Shown: positions 46,155 through 55,207, counted from the first letter of the stretch. The stretch: DNA of 64,000 nucleotides from Rhodobium gokarnense (GCF_025961475.1 NZ_JAOQNS010000004.1:248001-312000), one strand, 5' to 3'. Notes: generated by a model from the letters alone, not told the origin. Program-made: numbers and translations.

Positions 46155-47132
46155 CTAGGCGTCGGCGGTCGTTCTTGCCGCCATTGAACTCTGCGGGCAC
46201 TCTTCGCTCGACAATCTTTCCCCTGTGCCCACGATGCCGTCTACCGAACGCAGAGCCGGGACCGCGAAGTCGGTGAACGCGCGCACGACCGGCCGCATGA
46301 AACGGACGGACGGATAGGCAAGGAACGCCTCCGTCGGCCTGACCTCATAGTCCGGCAGGATGCGCACGAGGCGCCCTCCCGCAAGCTCGTCGTTGACGAG
46401 AAGCTGTTGCACCGGACCGGCGGCGTGGCCCTTGATCAGCGTTGCGGCGATGACGTCGGCGTTATTGGTGCGCAGGACGGCGCGAACCGGAACATCAACC
46501 AGCCCGCCGTCGCGATGCCGGAGCGGGAGGACGTCGCGCGAGGCGAGGAGGGCAGCATTGGTGATGATGCCGACCTCCGACAGGCGCTCTACGGTGTCGA
46601 TCGGGCCAAACCGGTCCAGAAAATCCGGCGAGGCGACGAGAATGCGCCGGACCGAGCCGAGACGGCGGATGATGAGGTCCTGGTCGACCGGGCGGCCGTA
46701 TTTGATCGCGAGATCGAAATTCTCGTAGACGAGGTCGACGTCACGATTGTCGAGCACCAGATCCGCCGTGACATCGGGATGGCGCCGCTGGAAGGCCATG
46801 ACGATGCCATGGAGGTGCTTCGCCCCGAGGCATGATGGCGCGTGAACGCGCAGATTTCCTTCCACCGCGCCCATGTCGCGACGAACGCCTTCAAGCGCTG
46901 CCTCGATCGTGGCCAGCGCCTCGCGGCTGGTGTCGTAGAGGGCCTGGCCCTCGGGGGTGGTCCGCACGATTCGCGCCGAGCGCTCGAGCAGGCGCGCGCC
47001 GACATGGCGTTCCAGATTGCGCAGATGCTTCGTGACGCCGGGTTGGGAGACCCCGAGATCGCGTGCGGCGGCGGTCACGGAGCCGCGCTCGACGGTGCGG
47101 ATGAAGGCTCTCAGCGCGGCGGCGATATCCAT
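46155..47132 (-). CDS. LysR family transcriptional regulator
   Basis: A LysR-type regulator (325 residues from the ATG at 47132; an ATG 24 bp upstream is possible). The N-terminal helix-turn-helix is DIAAALRAFIRTVERGS, TAAARDLGVSQPGVTKHLRN. The C-terminal co-inducer domain has VRRDMGAVEGNLRVHAP and DFAVPALR near its end. It is divergent from the ldt-VOC gene pair, which it may control. A palindromic CATA-N9-TATG element lies between them. The inducer is unknown. Confidence 0.9.
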   Translation of the reverse strand: MDIAAALRAFIRTVERGSVTAAARDLGVSQPGVTKHLRNLERHVGARLLERSARIVRTTPEGQALYDTSREALATIEAALEGVRRDMGAVEGNLRVHAPSCLGAKHLHGIVMAFQRRHPDVTADLVLDNRDVDLVYENFDLAIKYGRPVDQDLIIRRLGSVRRILVASPDFLDRFGPIDTVERLSEVGIITNAALLASRDVLPLRHRDGGLVDVPVRAVLRTNNADVIAATLIKGHAAGPVQQLLVNDELAGGRLVRILPDYEVRPTEAFLAYPSVRFMRPVVRAFTDFAVPALRSVDGIVGTGERLSSEECPQSSMAARTTADA

Positions 47133-47355
47133 CGGTTCTGACCTCGATTTCTCCAAGCCTGCGGGCGACTCGAAGCGGCGTCCGCGGCATCCGCCCGCCG
47201 AATGGGCCGACCCCGTTCGCCACCGCCTGCTTGATCGCGCGATTCGATCATAACTAATGGCTATGAGATCAATTACACCATAACGTATGGACGCACCTCA
47301 TGCCATCTGTTTCTGATCGCAGGGATTTTTGGCTCACATGAGGTGCGAACGCGGC
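47133..47355. promoter_or_regulatory. Divergent lysR / L,D-transpeptidase promoter region
   Basis: This 223-bp region contains GATCATAACTAATGGCTATG, whose core CATA-N9-TATG (47249-47265) flanked by GATC-type arms fits the dyad form of LysR binding sites. The surrounding ~60 bp are AT-rich compared with the genome. I cannot assign exact -35/-10 elements. Confidence 0.45.
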
Positions 47356-48018
47356 ATGACTATCAACAGACGTGGCTTTGTGGCCGCCTTTCCCTTTGTC
47401 CTGGCCGGCTGCGCCACGGTTCGGCAGTCCCCGGCAGAATCGGCCATCGGGTCCTCCTACGCCTCCATGTATGCGGCCGTCGACACCGAGCCGTTTCCTG
47501 TGCCCGCGATCGATCTCAGAAAAGTCAAACCGGCGTTCCTGCGCCGTGAGGTGGCGTATCGGACAGACGAGTGGCCGGGCACGATCGTCGTCGATCCCGC
47601 CGCGCGCTACGCCTATCTGGTGCTGGAGAACGGCCGTGCGCTTCGCTACGGCGTCGGTGTCGGCAAGGAGGAAGCGCTCAATTTCCGCGGCGAGGCGACG
47701 ATTGCCCGCAAGGCCGAATGGCCGGGCTGGCGCCCGACGCTGGACATGATCAAGCGTGACCCCAAGAGGTACGGCCCGTTGAAGAACGGTCTTCCGGGGG
47801 GCGCCGGCAATCCGCTCGGGCCGCGCGCGCTCTATCTCTACCGCGATGGCCGTGACACCTATTACCGGCTGCATGGCACCGTGGAGCCGTGGACGATCGG
47901 CACGACCGTGTCGTCGGGCTGCATCCGGCTGCTCAATCAGGACATCATGGATCTCTATCGGCGCGTGCCCGTCGGCACGAAGGTCGTCGTCCTGCCCGCC
48001 GGCGCGGCAACGGCTTGA
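47356..48018 (+). CDS. L,D-transpeptidase (YkuD family), lipoprotein
   Basis: A 220-residue periplasmic L,D-transpeptidase, of the family that makes 3,3 peptidoglycan cross-links or attaches proteins to the wall. The N-terminus MTINRRGFVAAFPFVLAGC combines a twin-arginine-like motif with a lipobox (LAGC), so it is probably a lipid-anchored exported protein. The catalytic motif is HGTVEPWTIGTTVSSGCIRL, with the nucleophile Cys and Ser in place of the more common His before Gly, a variant seen in many alphaproteobacterial homologues. It lies 31 bp upstream of an exported VOC protein gene and divergent from lysR. Confidence 0.87.
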   Translation: MTINRRGFVAAFPFVLAGCATVRQSPAESAIGSSYASMYAAVDTEPFPVPAIDLRKVKPAFLRREVAYRTDEWPGTIVVDPAARYAYLVLENGRALRYGVGVGKEEALNFRGEATIARKAEWPGWRPTLDMIKRDPKRYGPLKNGLPGGAGNPLGPRALYLYRDGRDTYYRLHGTVEPWTIGTTVSSGCIRLLNQDIMDLYRRVPVGTKVVVLPAGAATA

Positions 48019-48049
48019 CATCGGCGCGGCGACGAGGGGGAGAACGGCG

Positions 48050-49030
48050 ATGCCGGCAACGGGCAGATCCATGACGACCCGCCGATCGGTGCTCGCGGCC
48101 GCCGCGAGTGTCCTCTGGGCGGGCGTCCTGACCGGAGTCCATGGGACGGGCAGGGCGCTGGCGGGCGGGGCGGGTCGCATCCCCGCCCACCGGCGGTCGA
48201 TGTTCATCGACCGCGCCGGTCTGCGGGTGCGCAATCTGGAGGGAACGATCCTTTTCTACCGGCAGGTCATCGGGCTGGAGGTCCTCAGTCGGACCGAGCA
48301 TGGTGCGCTCCTCGGCGCCGGCGGTGCGGGGTTCCTGGAACTGGAGCGCGACCCCGGTGCGGCGCCCGCTCCGGTGGGGGCCGCGGGCCTCTACCATCTC
48401 GCCTTTGAGATGCCGACACGGCCGGATCTTGCGCGCTGGATCGTCCATGCCGCTCGGCATCGCATTCCGGTGTCGGGCCTCGCCGACCATCGCGTGACCG
48501 AATCCGTCTATCTCGACGATCCGGAGGGCAACGGGATCGAGGTCTACGCCTCCCGGCCGGAGGCGGAATGGATGTGGACGGGTGGCCAGGTCGCCATGGG
48601 TGTCTTCGACCTCGATCTTGATCCGCTGTTGAAACTGGTCGACCGGAGCGAGGAGGCCTATGCCGGCGCGCCGGCGGCGATGCGCATCGGCCATATCCAT
48701 CTGCGGGTCGGGGACCTCGCTGCCGCCGAGCGGTTCTATTCCGACCTGCTCGGCTTCGACGTGACCCGGCGCGCATCCGGCGTCGTGTTCCTGTCCTCCG
48801 GCAAATATCACCACCATGTGGCCGTGAACGTCTGGGAGAGCGCGGGCGCGGGCCGGCGCGGCGAGACGGACCTCGGGTTATCGTGGTTTTCGGTCGCGAT
48901 AGCAGATCGGCCGGCGCTGGACGATCGAAAGGCCCGCCTGCGCAGCGCCGGCGTCCCGTTCAGGTCCATCGCCGGAGGGATAGACGTCGAAGACCCCTGG
49001 GGAAACAGGGTTCGGTTGAGGGCGATCTAG
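48050..49030 (+). CDS. Exported VOC family protein (catechol 2,3-dioxygenase-like)
   Basis: A 326-residue vicinal oxygen chelate (glyoxalase/extradiol dioxygenase) protein with two VOC modules. Residues 53-170 contain GLRVRNLEGTILFYRQVIGL and GLYHLAFEMPTRPD; the second module starts at IGHIHLRVGDLAAAERFYSD. Metal-ligand candidates are the His in GLYHLAF and the Glu in GNGIEVYASRP. It closely resembles CatE-type catechol dioxygenases but begins with a Tat-like signal (TTRRSVLAAAASVLWAGVL), so it is predicted to act outside the cytoplasm, which is unusual. The strong GAGGGGGAGAA RBS supports the 48050 start. Enzymatic activity is unproven. Confidence 0.8.
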   Translation: MPATGRSMTTRRSVLAAAASVLWAGVLTGVHGTGRALAGGAGRIPAHRRSMFIDRAGLRVRNLEGTILFYRQVIGLEVLSRTEHGALLGAGGAGFLELERDPGAAPAPVGAAGLYHLAFEMPTRPDLARWIVHAARHRIPVSGLADHRVTESVYLDDPEGNGIEVYASRPEAEWMWTGGQVAMGVFDLDLDPLLKLVDRSEEAYAGAPAAMRIGHIHLRVGDLAAAERFYSDLLGFDVTRRASGVVFLSSGKYHHHVAVNVWESAGAGRRGETDLGLSWFSVAIADRPALDDRKARLRSAGVPFRSIAGGIDVEDPWGNRVRLRAI

Positions 49031-49114
49031 GCGTTGTCGTCACAGGACGGCTGCGAGAGCCGAGCTTTGCCGCGGCGACGGATGGGGTGGGTGCGGACGA
49101 TGCGCTCCGCCGTC

Positions 49115-50035
49115 TCACAGGCCTTCGCTGCGCACATATTCCGCGATGCCGGTCGGCCTGATGTGCGGATAGCGGTCGTTGGCGATCGATTGCAGCTTGG
49201 CTTTCCCGGACAGCATTGCGCGCCAGTACATCAGCGGCAGCCAGGCGTACATGTTGCCGGGCTCCGCCAGCCGGCGGCGCTCAAGCTCGGCGTCGAGATC
49301 GGCGAGGGTGCCCATATTGCTGACCGTGATGGATTTGCCTGAGCCCGCCTCATAGGCCTTTACCAGCCCATGGAAATCCACGGTTTCGCCGGCCACTTCG
49401 AAGAGCGGCGGCAGGGGCTCGTCGTCGACGGCCGCCTCGGCGGTGTAGCGGGCGGCGTCGGCATAGGTCGTGAAGTCCATGTCCTTGTTGCCGTTGCCCC
49501 ACAGGAAGGCGCGTCCTTCGCCGAGGTCGAATGCGCCGAGGAAGCCGAAGGTGACCCTCTTGTCGTTGAATGCGCCGATCTGAATCTGGACGACCTCCAC
49601 ATCGCCGCTTGCGTCATCTGCGGCGCGCGCAAAGGCGCGGCGGTCGTCGGAGTTGATGTTGTCGCCGTCATCAAGGCCGAAGATGTTGTAGGAGAAGTTG
49701 GAGGGGATGAACCGGCGCACGCCGGCCTTGCGCGCGGCCTCAAGCAGGCGAAGCTGGGCGCCGACGATGATATCAGGGCCGCCCTGGACCGCCGAGACGA
49801 CCGAGAAGGCACCGGCCATCGCCCCGTCCAGCACGCCGCCCTGGTCCTCGCTCGCCAGGTCGACCTCGACGACCTCGACGCCCCGCTCGCTGAGGCTTGC
49901 GACCTTGGCGACGCTTTCGGGACGGACGAGGACGCGCAGCGTCACCTCCGGCTTTGCCAGAAGCTCTTTTGCGATCAACGAGCCCAAATCACCCGTTGCG
50001 CCTGCGAGAACGACGATCTTCTTCGTGTCGGTCAT
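49115..50035 (-). CDS. NmrA-like NAD(P)-binding reductase
   Basis: A 306-residue atypical short-chain dehydrogenase/NmrA-type protein. The N-terminal dinucleotide-binding loop is VVLAGATGDLGSLIAKEL (about residues 8-25), with an Arg-containing LRVLVRPES segment that fits NADP preference. Later features (AVQGGPDIIVGAQLRLLEAA, RRFIPSNFSYNIFG) match the isoflavone-reductase/NmrA subgroup, whose members reduce aromatic or quinone-like compounds or act as redox sensors. The ATG at 50035 is preferred over an upstream start. It is divergent from an HxlR regulator gene, its likely controller. Confidence 0.86.
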   Translation of the reverse strand: MTDTKKIVVLAGATGDLGSLIAKELLAKPEVTLRVLVRPESVAKVASLSERGVEVVEVDLASEDQGGVLDGAMAGAFSVVSAVQGGPDIIVGAQLRLLEAARKAGVRRFIPSNFSYNIFGLDDGDNINSDDRRAFARAADDASGDVEVVQIQIGAFNDKRVTFGFLGAFDLGEGRAFLWGNGNKDMDFTTYADAARYTAEAAVDDEPLPPLFEVAGETVDFHGLVKAYEAGSGKSITVSNMGTLADLDAELERRRLAEPGNMYAWLPLMYWRAMLSGKAKLQSIANDRYPHIRPTGIAEYVRSEGL

Positions 50036-50192
50036 GTCTTGCCTCGTCCTGAACGTTTTTGTGGGAGCGCGCCTGAGGCGGAACGACAAGTATTTGTTCC
50101 GGATCGGCACCTGGTTCCTTTTCGTAATCCGGCATAGATAGTAGGCTCCGATCAGGCGCCGCAAGACGGCACAACAGTGTTACCGGGGTCAC

Positions 50193-50564
50193 ATGGACGG
50201 AACCGACCTTCCCATCCGCCACACGGCCGACTGCATGAAGGCCTCCCAGGTGCTGTCGCGCATTGCCGGCAAGTGGAGTGTGCTCGTCATCATGCTGCTC
50301 AGGGCGCACCCTTTGCGGTTCAGCGAACTGAAGCGCGGCATCGAGGGCATATCCCAGCGCATGCTGACCCTGACCCTGCGCAACCTGGAGCGCGACGGCC
50401 TCGTCACGCGGACGGTGACGCCGTCGATCCCGCCGCGCGTCGACTACGAGCTGACGGATCTCGGCCATTCGCTCGCCGGGCCGATCGAGGCCGTCGGCAC
50501 CTGGGCGTTCCGCAATATGTCCCGGATCGAGGCCGCGCAGGCGCGCTACGACGCCACGGACTAG
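50193..50564 (+). CDS. HxlR family transcriptional regulator
   Basis: A 123-residue winged-helix regulator of the HxlR/YodB group. The conserved Cys (Cys14 in TADCMKASQVLSRIAGKWS) is the usual thiol-based sensor of electrophiles or quinones. The DNA-binding core is FSELKRGIEGISQRMLTLTL, followed by the wing PPRVDYELTDLG. It is divergent from the NmrA-like reductase gene (157-bp shared upstream region), a classic regulator-target arrangement for redox or quinone stress. Confidence 0.9.
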   Translation: MDGTDLPIRHTADCMKASQVLSRIAGKWSVLVIMLLRAHPLRFSELKRGIEGISQRMLTLTLRNLERDGLVTRTVTPSIPPRVDYELTDLGHSLAGPIEAVGTWAFRNMSRIEAAQARYDATD

Positions 50565-50630
50565 GCGCATGCGCATCACGCGCGGAACGACCGGCGGCGC
50601 AAAGGTGTCTGGAATGTCTGGGAGAAAAGG

Positions 50631-50706
50631 TGGCTCCCCGGGCCGGACTCGAACCAGCGACCCAGCGGTTAACAGCCGCTTGCTCTACCAACTGAGCTAC
50701 CGGGGA
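50631..50706 (-). tRNA. tRNA-Asn (anticodon GTT)
   Basis: Read on the minus strand, this 76-nt element (including encoded CCA) folds into a full cloverleaf. The acceptor stem is TCCCCGG / CCGGGGA, the D-arm GTAGCTCAGTTGGTAGAGC, the anticodon loop CTGTTAA with GTT, and the T-arm GGTTCGAGTCC. The anticodon identifies Asn. It lies between the HxlR gene and a small membrane protein gene. Confidence 0.95.
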
Positions 50707-50876
50707 ACAGACGGTCGCGAACGACCGAGGCCCGTCCTATATCAAATCCCTGTCGCAATTGCCAAGAGCCAAATCGCCATGTTTTTTCGCACCGAAACGT
50801 TTTCCACCCGCAAGGACCGCGGACGTTGCCTCCACGGGTTTTCCGGCCGGGCGGGATGCTGTGCAAAGGTCTCTCT

Positions 50877-51155
50877 ATGACGAAGGTCCGGCTCGGCAAT
50901 CGCAGCGTCTCGCTGCCGGGATCGCGCATTGCCCGGATCGTCATCGGCGTGCTTCTCGTCGTCGGCGGCGTCCTCGGCTTCCTGCCGGTCGTCGGCTTCT
51001 GGATGTTGCCGCTCGGTATTCTGGTGCTTTCCATCGACCTGGCGCCGGTCCGCAGGCTCCGGCGGCGCGTCGAGGTGTGGTGGGAAAAGCGGCGACGGCG
51101 GCGCAACGGCGAGACGGAGAAGGGCCGCTGGACTTCGCGGGAAAACGGCTCCTGA
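50877..51155 (+). CDS. Small hypothetical membrane protein (PGPGW-like)
   Basis: A 92-residue protein with an uninterrupted hydrophobic stretch that could form two membrane helices (about residues 20-55: IVIGVLLVVGGVLGFLPVVG, FWMLPLGILVLSIDLAP). A very basic C-terminal tail (RRLRRRVEVWWEKRRRRR) follows, likely cytoplasmic. It resembles the small putative transmembrane PGPGW-type proteins in layout. AAAGG precedes the ATG. It is convergent with cbiB (13-bp gap). Function unknown. Confidence 0.65.
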   Translation: MTKVRLGNRSVSLPGSRIARIVIGVLLVVGGVLGFLPVVGFWMLPLGILVLSIDLAPVRRLRRRVEVWWEKRRRRRNGETEKGRWTSRENGS

Positions 51156-51168
51156 GGGAATTGCCGCC

Positions 51169-52170
51169 TCAGGGCGCGATGAGCACGGTGGCGCCGAGAG
51201 AAAGGGCACCGATCATCAGCACCGCATAGATGCCGGCATGGAAGACGCCGGCGGCGGCAAAAAGCCCCAGGGCCCGGTCGAGGTCGCCTTCCGCCAATTC
51301 CTTCTTGCCGCCGTCGTTGACGAAGTCGTCGTCGATGACGACGCCGGCATAGACCCGCGGGCCGGCAAGGGCGATGTCGAGGGCCCCGGCAAAGGCGGCC
51401 TCCGGCCATCCGGCATTTGGCGAGCGGTGTTTCCTGGCATCGCGGAGCGCGGTGCGGAGCGCCTTCCTGGCGGCTGCGCGGTCGGCAAGGAAGGTCGCGC
51501 CGGCAATGACGAGGGCGGAAAGCCGGGCCGGGACGAGGTTGGCAAGATCGTCGAGGCGGGCAGCGGCCCAGCCGAACTCCGAATAGCGCGCGTTGCGGTG
51601 GCCGATCATGGAATCGGCCGTGTTGAGGGCCTTGTAGACAAGCAGCCCCGGCAGGCCGAAGATCGCGAACCAGAAGGCCGGCGCGACGACGGCATCGGAG
51701 AAGTTCTCGGCTAGCGATTCGGTCGCCGCGCGCACGACACCGGCCTCGTTCAGCCGGTCCGGGTCGCGGCCGACGACCTTGGCGACGGCCTCGCGGCCGC
51801 CCTTGAGCCCGTCCTTCAAAAGTGCGTCTCGGACGATGGCGACGTGCTCGTAGAGCCCGCGCTGGGCGATCAGGATCGAAGCCAGAAGGCCGATGGCGAA
51901 ATCGCCGAAGGGCAGGCGGGCGAGACCCATCTGCAGGGCGATACCGATGCCGATGGCGACACTAAGAAGAACGACGACGGTGAGGACGCCGCCACCGCGC
52001 CGGCGACCGTCTGCGGCGTCTTCCAGGTTGAGCTTGCGGTCCAGAACATCGATCAGGTGGCCGAACAGCACGACCGGATGGGACAGTCGGCGCCACACCG
52101 GATCGGGATCGCCGACCAGCGCATCGATGATGAGGGCAAGGAGAAGGGCTGCGAGGGTTTCCGGAAACAT
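51169..52170 (-). CDS. cbiB: Adenosylcobinamide-phosphate synthase CbiB/CobD
   Basis: CbiB attaches (R)-1-aminopropan-2-ol or its phosphate to adenosylcobyric acid in cobalamin (B12) synthesis. The 333-residue membrane protein has 4-5 hydrophobic helices and the family motifs ALVGDPDPVWRRLSHPVVLF near the N-terminus, RAATESLAENFSDAVVAPAF in the middle, and KHRSPNAGWPEAAFAGAL in the C-terminal half. It is called cobD in Pseudomonas nomenclature. No other cobalamin genes are in the window. It lies between a small membrane protein gene and tRNA-Cys. Confidence 0.94.
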   Translation of the reverse strand: MFPETLAALLLALIIDALVGDPDPVWRRLSHPVVLFGHLIDVLDRKLNLEDAADGRRRGGGVLTVVVLLSVAIGIGIALQMGLARLPFGDFAIGLLASILIAQRGLYEHVAIVRDALLKDGLKGGREAVAKVVGRDPDRLNEAGVVRAATESLAENFSDAVVAPAFWFAIFGLPGLLVYKALNTADSMIGHRNARYSEFGWAAARLDDLANLVPARLSALVIAGATFLADRAAARKALRTALRDARKHRSPNAGWPEAAFAGALDIALAGPRVYAGVVIDDDFVNDGGKKELAEGDLDRALGLFAAAGVFHAGIYAVLMIGALSLGATVLIAP

Positions 52171-52316
52171 CGGGATTTCTGGGCCGAAGCTGACGTCACG
52201 GCGCCTTGGTTAGAGCATCGGCAGGTTTGGCAAAAGCGGAAAAACCCGCAGTCCGGATGCGCGCGTCATCAGCGCCGGGCAATCGGACAGGGTCTGGAAC
52301 AATCGGAAGGGAAATT

Positions 52317-52390
52317 TGGAGGCCACGCCCGGAATCGAACCGGGGTATACGGATTTGCAGTCCGCTGCGTCACCACTCCGCCACGTGGCC
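52317..52390 (-). tRNA. tRNA-Cys (anticodon GCA)
   Basis: On the minus strand, 74 nt including encoded CCA fold into a cloverleaf. The acceptor stem is GGCCACG / CGTGGCC, with the D-arm GCGGAGTGGTGACGC, the anticodon loop CTGCAAA with GCA, and the T-arm GGTTCGATTCC. The anticodon identifies Cys. It lies upstream of cbiB on the same strand. Confidence 0.95.
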
Positions 52391-52712
52391 GTCGCGTTCA
52401 CACGTTCGTGAAACAGCAATGGTAGCAGCGTCATTATCAAAGCTTCCGTCCGACCTCAATCGCAAAAACTCACAAGGTGACGAAACGCGTCCGTTGCGGG
52501 CGATGCGGCAAATGGCCGGACGGCATCGTCGCCGGCGCGATTGCGGCTTCTTCTTGCCAGCGGCCGTTGGCGGGGCTAATCAATCGGGCACGGCCGGCAA
52601 CGGCCGGATCGCCGGAACGGGGCGCTGCGGCATCTTTTCCTCCGGGCGGTCGGTTGAGGCGACGGAGACGGCCGACAGGGCCGGCGGCTCCGGCAAGCGG
52701 CGGGGACCCGAG
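52391..52712. other. Intergenic region between tRNA-Cys and pcm
   Basis: This 322-bp region has open frames through it, but none carries a supported start or a recognisable motif. It presumably holds the promoters of tRNA-Cys (minus) and pcm (plus). I see no repeat or terminator in it. Confidence 0.4.
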
Positions 52713-53384
52713 ATGGTCGATTTCACCACAGCGCGCAGGAAGATGGTCGACAGCCAGCTTCGTACCAGCAACGTCACCCATTACGGGGTGCTGGCGGCGA
52801 TGGGCGAGGTGCCGCGCGAGGATTTCGTGCCGGCGGCCCAGCGCTCGCTCGCCTATATCGACGAAGACATCCTTCTGAAGGACGCCGATGCCGGCGAGCC
52901 GGCGCGCTATCTGACGCGGCCGGCGCCGTTCGCCCGGCTGGTGCAGCTCGTTGCGCCCGGGGCCGACGACGTCGCGCTTCTGGTCGGTGCCGGCGGCGGC
53001 TATGGCGCTGCCGTGCTGGCGAAGATGGTCAGCGCCGTCGTCGCGCTGGAATGCGACGAGGAACTGGCGAAAGAGGCCGGCAAGACGCTGGACGAGCTCG
53101 GCATCGACAATGCCGCCGTCGTCGTCGGGCCGCTCCAGGCCGGATGGCCGGGCGAGGGGCCCTATGACGTCATCCTGGTCGACGGCGCCGTGGAAAAACT
53201 GCCCGACGGATTGCTCGACCAGTTGAAGGATGACGGCCGGCTCGTCGCCGTGGAGGGCCATGGCCTTGCCGGCAAGGCGATCGTCTATACCCGCTCCGAC
53301 GACGACGTCAGCGGCCGGCTCGGGTTCAATCTGGCGTTGCGGTCGCTGCCGGGGTTCGAGAAAGAGCCGGAATTCACGTTCTGA
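52713..53384 (+). CDS. Protein-L-isoaspartate O-methyltransferase family protein
   Basis: A 223-residue SAM methyltransferase of the PIMT (Pcm) family, which repairs isoaspartyl residues or, in this subgroup, may have another role. It begins MVDFTTARRKMVDSQLRTSN. It has FVPAAQRSLAYIDEDI, the SAM-binding loop LLVGAGGGYGAAVL and the post-motif GPYDVILVDGAVEKLPD. The classic GTGSGY motif is replaced by GAGGGYG, as is common in alphaproteobacterial homologues next to tolC. That linkage is seen here: TolC follows 237 bp later on the same strand. I therefore give no gene symbol. Confidence 0.87.
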   Translation: MVDFTTARRKMVDSQLRTSNVTHYGVLAAMGEVPREDFVPAAQRSLAYIDEDILLKDADAGEPARYLTRPAPFARLVQLVAPGADDVALLVGAGGGYGAAVLAKMVSAVVALECDEELAKEAGKTLDELGIDNAAVVVGPLQAGWPGEGPYDVILVDGAVEKLPDGLLDQLKDDGRLVAVEGHGLAGKAIVYTRSDDDVSGRLGFNLALRSLPGFEKEPEFTF

Positions 53385-53621
53385 GCCGGACCGGCGCCGC
53401 TATTGGCGGTTTTCCCGGCCTTTCCACAGGCCGAACGCTGCCGGGACGCCCGGTTGTGGCCCGTGGCGAATCGACCTGTTGCCCTTTAGCCGCACAGCTG
53501 ACGATTTCTTAAGATGCCCTTAAGGTGCCTGTTTCGGGTACTGCGGCTTTTCATTATTGTGCTTTCGAAGACAGACGAAGGGGCAGAAGGCGGTGCTTTT
53601 GCCCCGGCTGAATGAGTCTGC

Positions 53622-55028
53622 GTGAGGTTCGCTTCCGTGTTGCGCGTAAAAACGGCCACCCTGACATTGGTTCTGACCCTTGGCGTCGCAATTTGCGTCG
53701 GCCAGGGCGCGCGGGCCCAGACCCTGATGCAGGCGCTGGCGGAGGCCTATAACAACAATCCGACGTTGAACCAGGCGCGGGCCCAGCTCCGGGTCACCGA
53801 CGAGGGCGTGCCGATCGCCAAGTCGACGGGCCGGCCGACGGCGACCGCGTCGCTGGAACGCGGCCATGTGTCGAGCTGGTCGACGTCGCCGGGCAACGGC
53901 CTGCCGCACTATTCCTCGCACTACAATCCCTCGACCGTGGCGCTGCAGATCGTGCAGCCGATCTTCCAGGGCTTTCGCACCCGCAACAGCGTCAAGCAGG
54001 CCGAGGCGGCGGTGCTGGCCCAGCGCGAGTCGCTGAAGAACACCGAGCAGCAGGTGCTGCTGGACGCGGTCACCGCCTATATGGACGTCATCCGCGACGG
54101 CGCCATCGTGCAGCTTCGCGAGCGCGACCTGGAATTCCTCGACGAGCAGGTCGGGGCCTCGCGCGACCGCTTCGAGGTCGGCGAGGGCACCCGCACCGAC
54201 GTCTCCCAGGCGCAGGCCCGCGCCGCCAGCGCCCGCTCGGAGCTGAACCTTGCGCGCGCCAACCTGACCACCAGCCGGGCGGTGTTCCAGCAGATCATCG
54301 GCATCAAGCCGCAGCGGCTCGTCGGCCGCACCAAGGTCTACGGCACGCTGCCGAGGTCCGTCGACGGCGCGGTGCAGATCGGCCGCGCCGAGCATCCGGC
54401 GATCCGCGCCAGCGAGATGAACATCGATGCCGCGCTCTATGCGGTGAAGGTGGTCGAGGCGGAAATGCTGCCGACGATGACGCTGGAGGGCAATCTCAGC
54501 CGCCAGTGGCAGCCGTCCTCCAGCTTCGACGGCCGCGTCGACACCGCCTCCGTCTACGCCCGCGTCCGGGTGCCGCTCTACCAGGGCGGCGGCGTTTCGG
54601 CGCGGGTGCGCCAGGCCAAGGAAGAGCTCGGCGTTGCCCGTATCCAGCTCGACGTCAACCGCGACCTCGTGCAGTCCAACATCATCGCCTCCTGGGGCCA
54701 GTTGCAGGCGGCCATGGCCTCCATCATCGCCGGCCGGGCGGCGGTCGCGGCCAACCAGCTCGCCCTTGACGGCGTCATCGAGGAGCAGAAAGTGGGCCAG
54801 CGCACGACGCTCGACGTGCTCGACGCCCAGCGCGAGCTGATCAACGCCCGCGTCTCGCTGGTCACCGCGGAGCGCAACAAGGTGGTCGCCGCCTACACGC
54901 TGCTGTCGACGATCGGCCGCCTCAAGGCGGAAAGCCTCGGCCTCCAGGTCACGGCCTACAATCCCGAGGCGCACTTCGAAAAGGTCGAGGACAAGTGGTT
55001 CGGCCTGCGCACCCCGGACGGCCGCTGA
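53622..55028 (+). CDS. tolC: TolC family outer-membrane channel protein
   Basis: TolC trimers form the outer-membrane exit duct for type I secretion and RND efflux. The 468-residue protein has a signal peptide (LTLVLTLGVAICVGQGARAQ, cut after ARA) and the internal duplication of the OEP fold (coiled-coil hairpins, such as AYNNNPTLNQARAQLRV and a repeat near LIVNARVSLVTAE-like segments). The start is GTG at 53622; another GTG 15 bp later is also possible. It could serve the RND pump at 15.9-20.6 kb, but this cannot be shown from the sequence. Confidence 0.92.
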   Translation: MRFASVLRVKTATLTLVLTLGVAICVGQGARAQTLMQALAEAYNNNPTLNQARAQLRVTDEGVPIAKSTGRPTATASLERGHVSSWSTSPGNGLPHYSSHYNPSTVALQIVQPIFQGFRTRNSVKQAEAAVLAQRESLKNTEQQVLLDAVTAYMDVIRDGAIVQLRERDLEFLDEQVGASRDRFEVGEGTRTDVSQAQARAASARSELNLARANLTTSRAVFQQIIGIKPQRLVGRTKVYGTLPRSVDGAVQIGRAEHPAIRASEMNIDAALYAVKVVEAEMLPTMTLEGNLSRQWQPSSSFDGRVDTASVYARVRVPLYQGGGVSARVRQAKEELGVARIQLDVNRDLVQSNIIASWGQLQAAMASIIAGRAAVAANQLALDGVIEEQKVGQRTTLDVLDAQRELINARVSLVTAERNKVVAAYTLLSTIGRLKAESLGLQVTAYNPEAHFEKVEDKWFGLRTPDGR

Positions 55029-55207
55029 GCCCGCCGCGGGGCCCGTAAAGGGCGCTTTTCCACAACAAAGAATTCCGGTGAATACATGTGGGCCGTCCGG
55101 CCGGCGGGATTCCTTACCGCCGGTGCGGCGTCTATAGTGTGGGTTGACCGAATCGCCGAAAGCATCGGTGGGTAAGTGGAAAGAGTAACGCGGGAGCGAG
55201 CGGGCAT

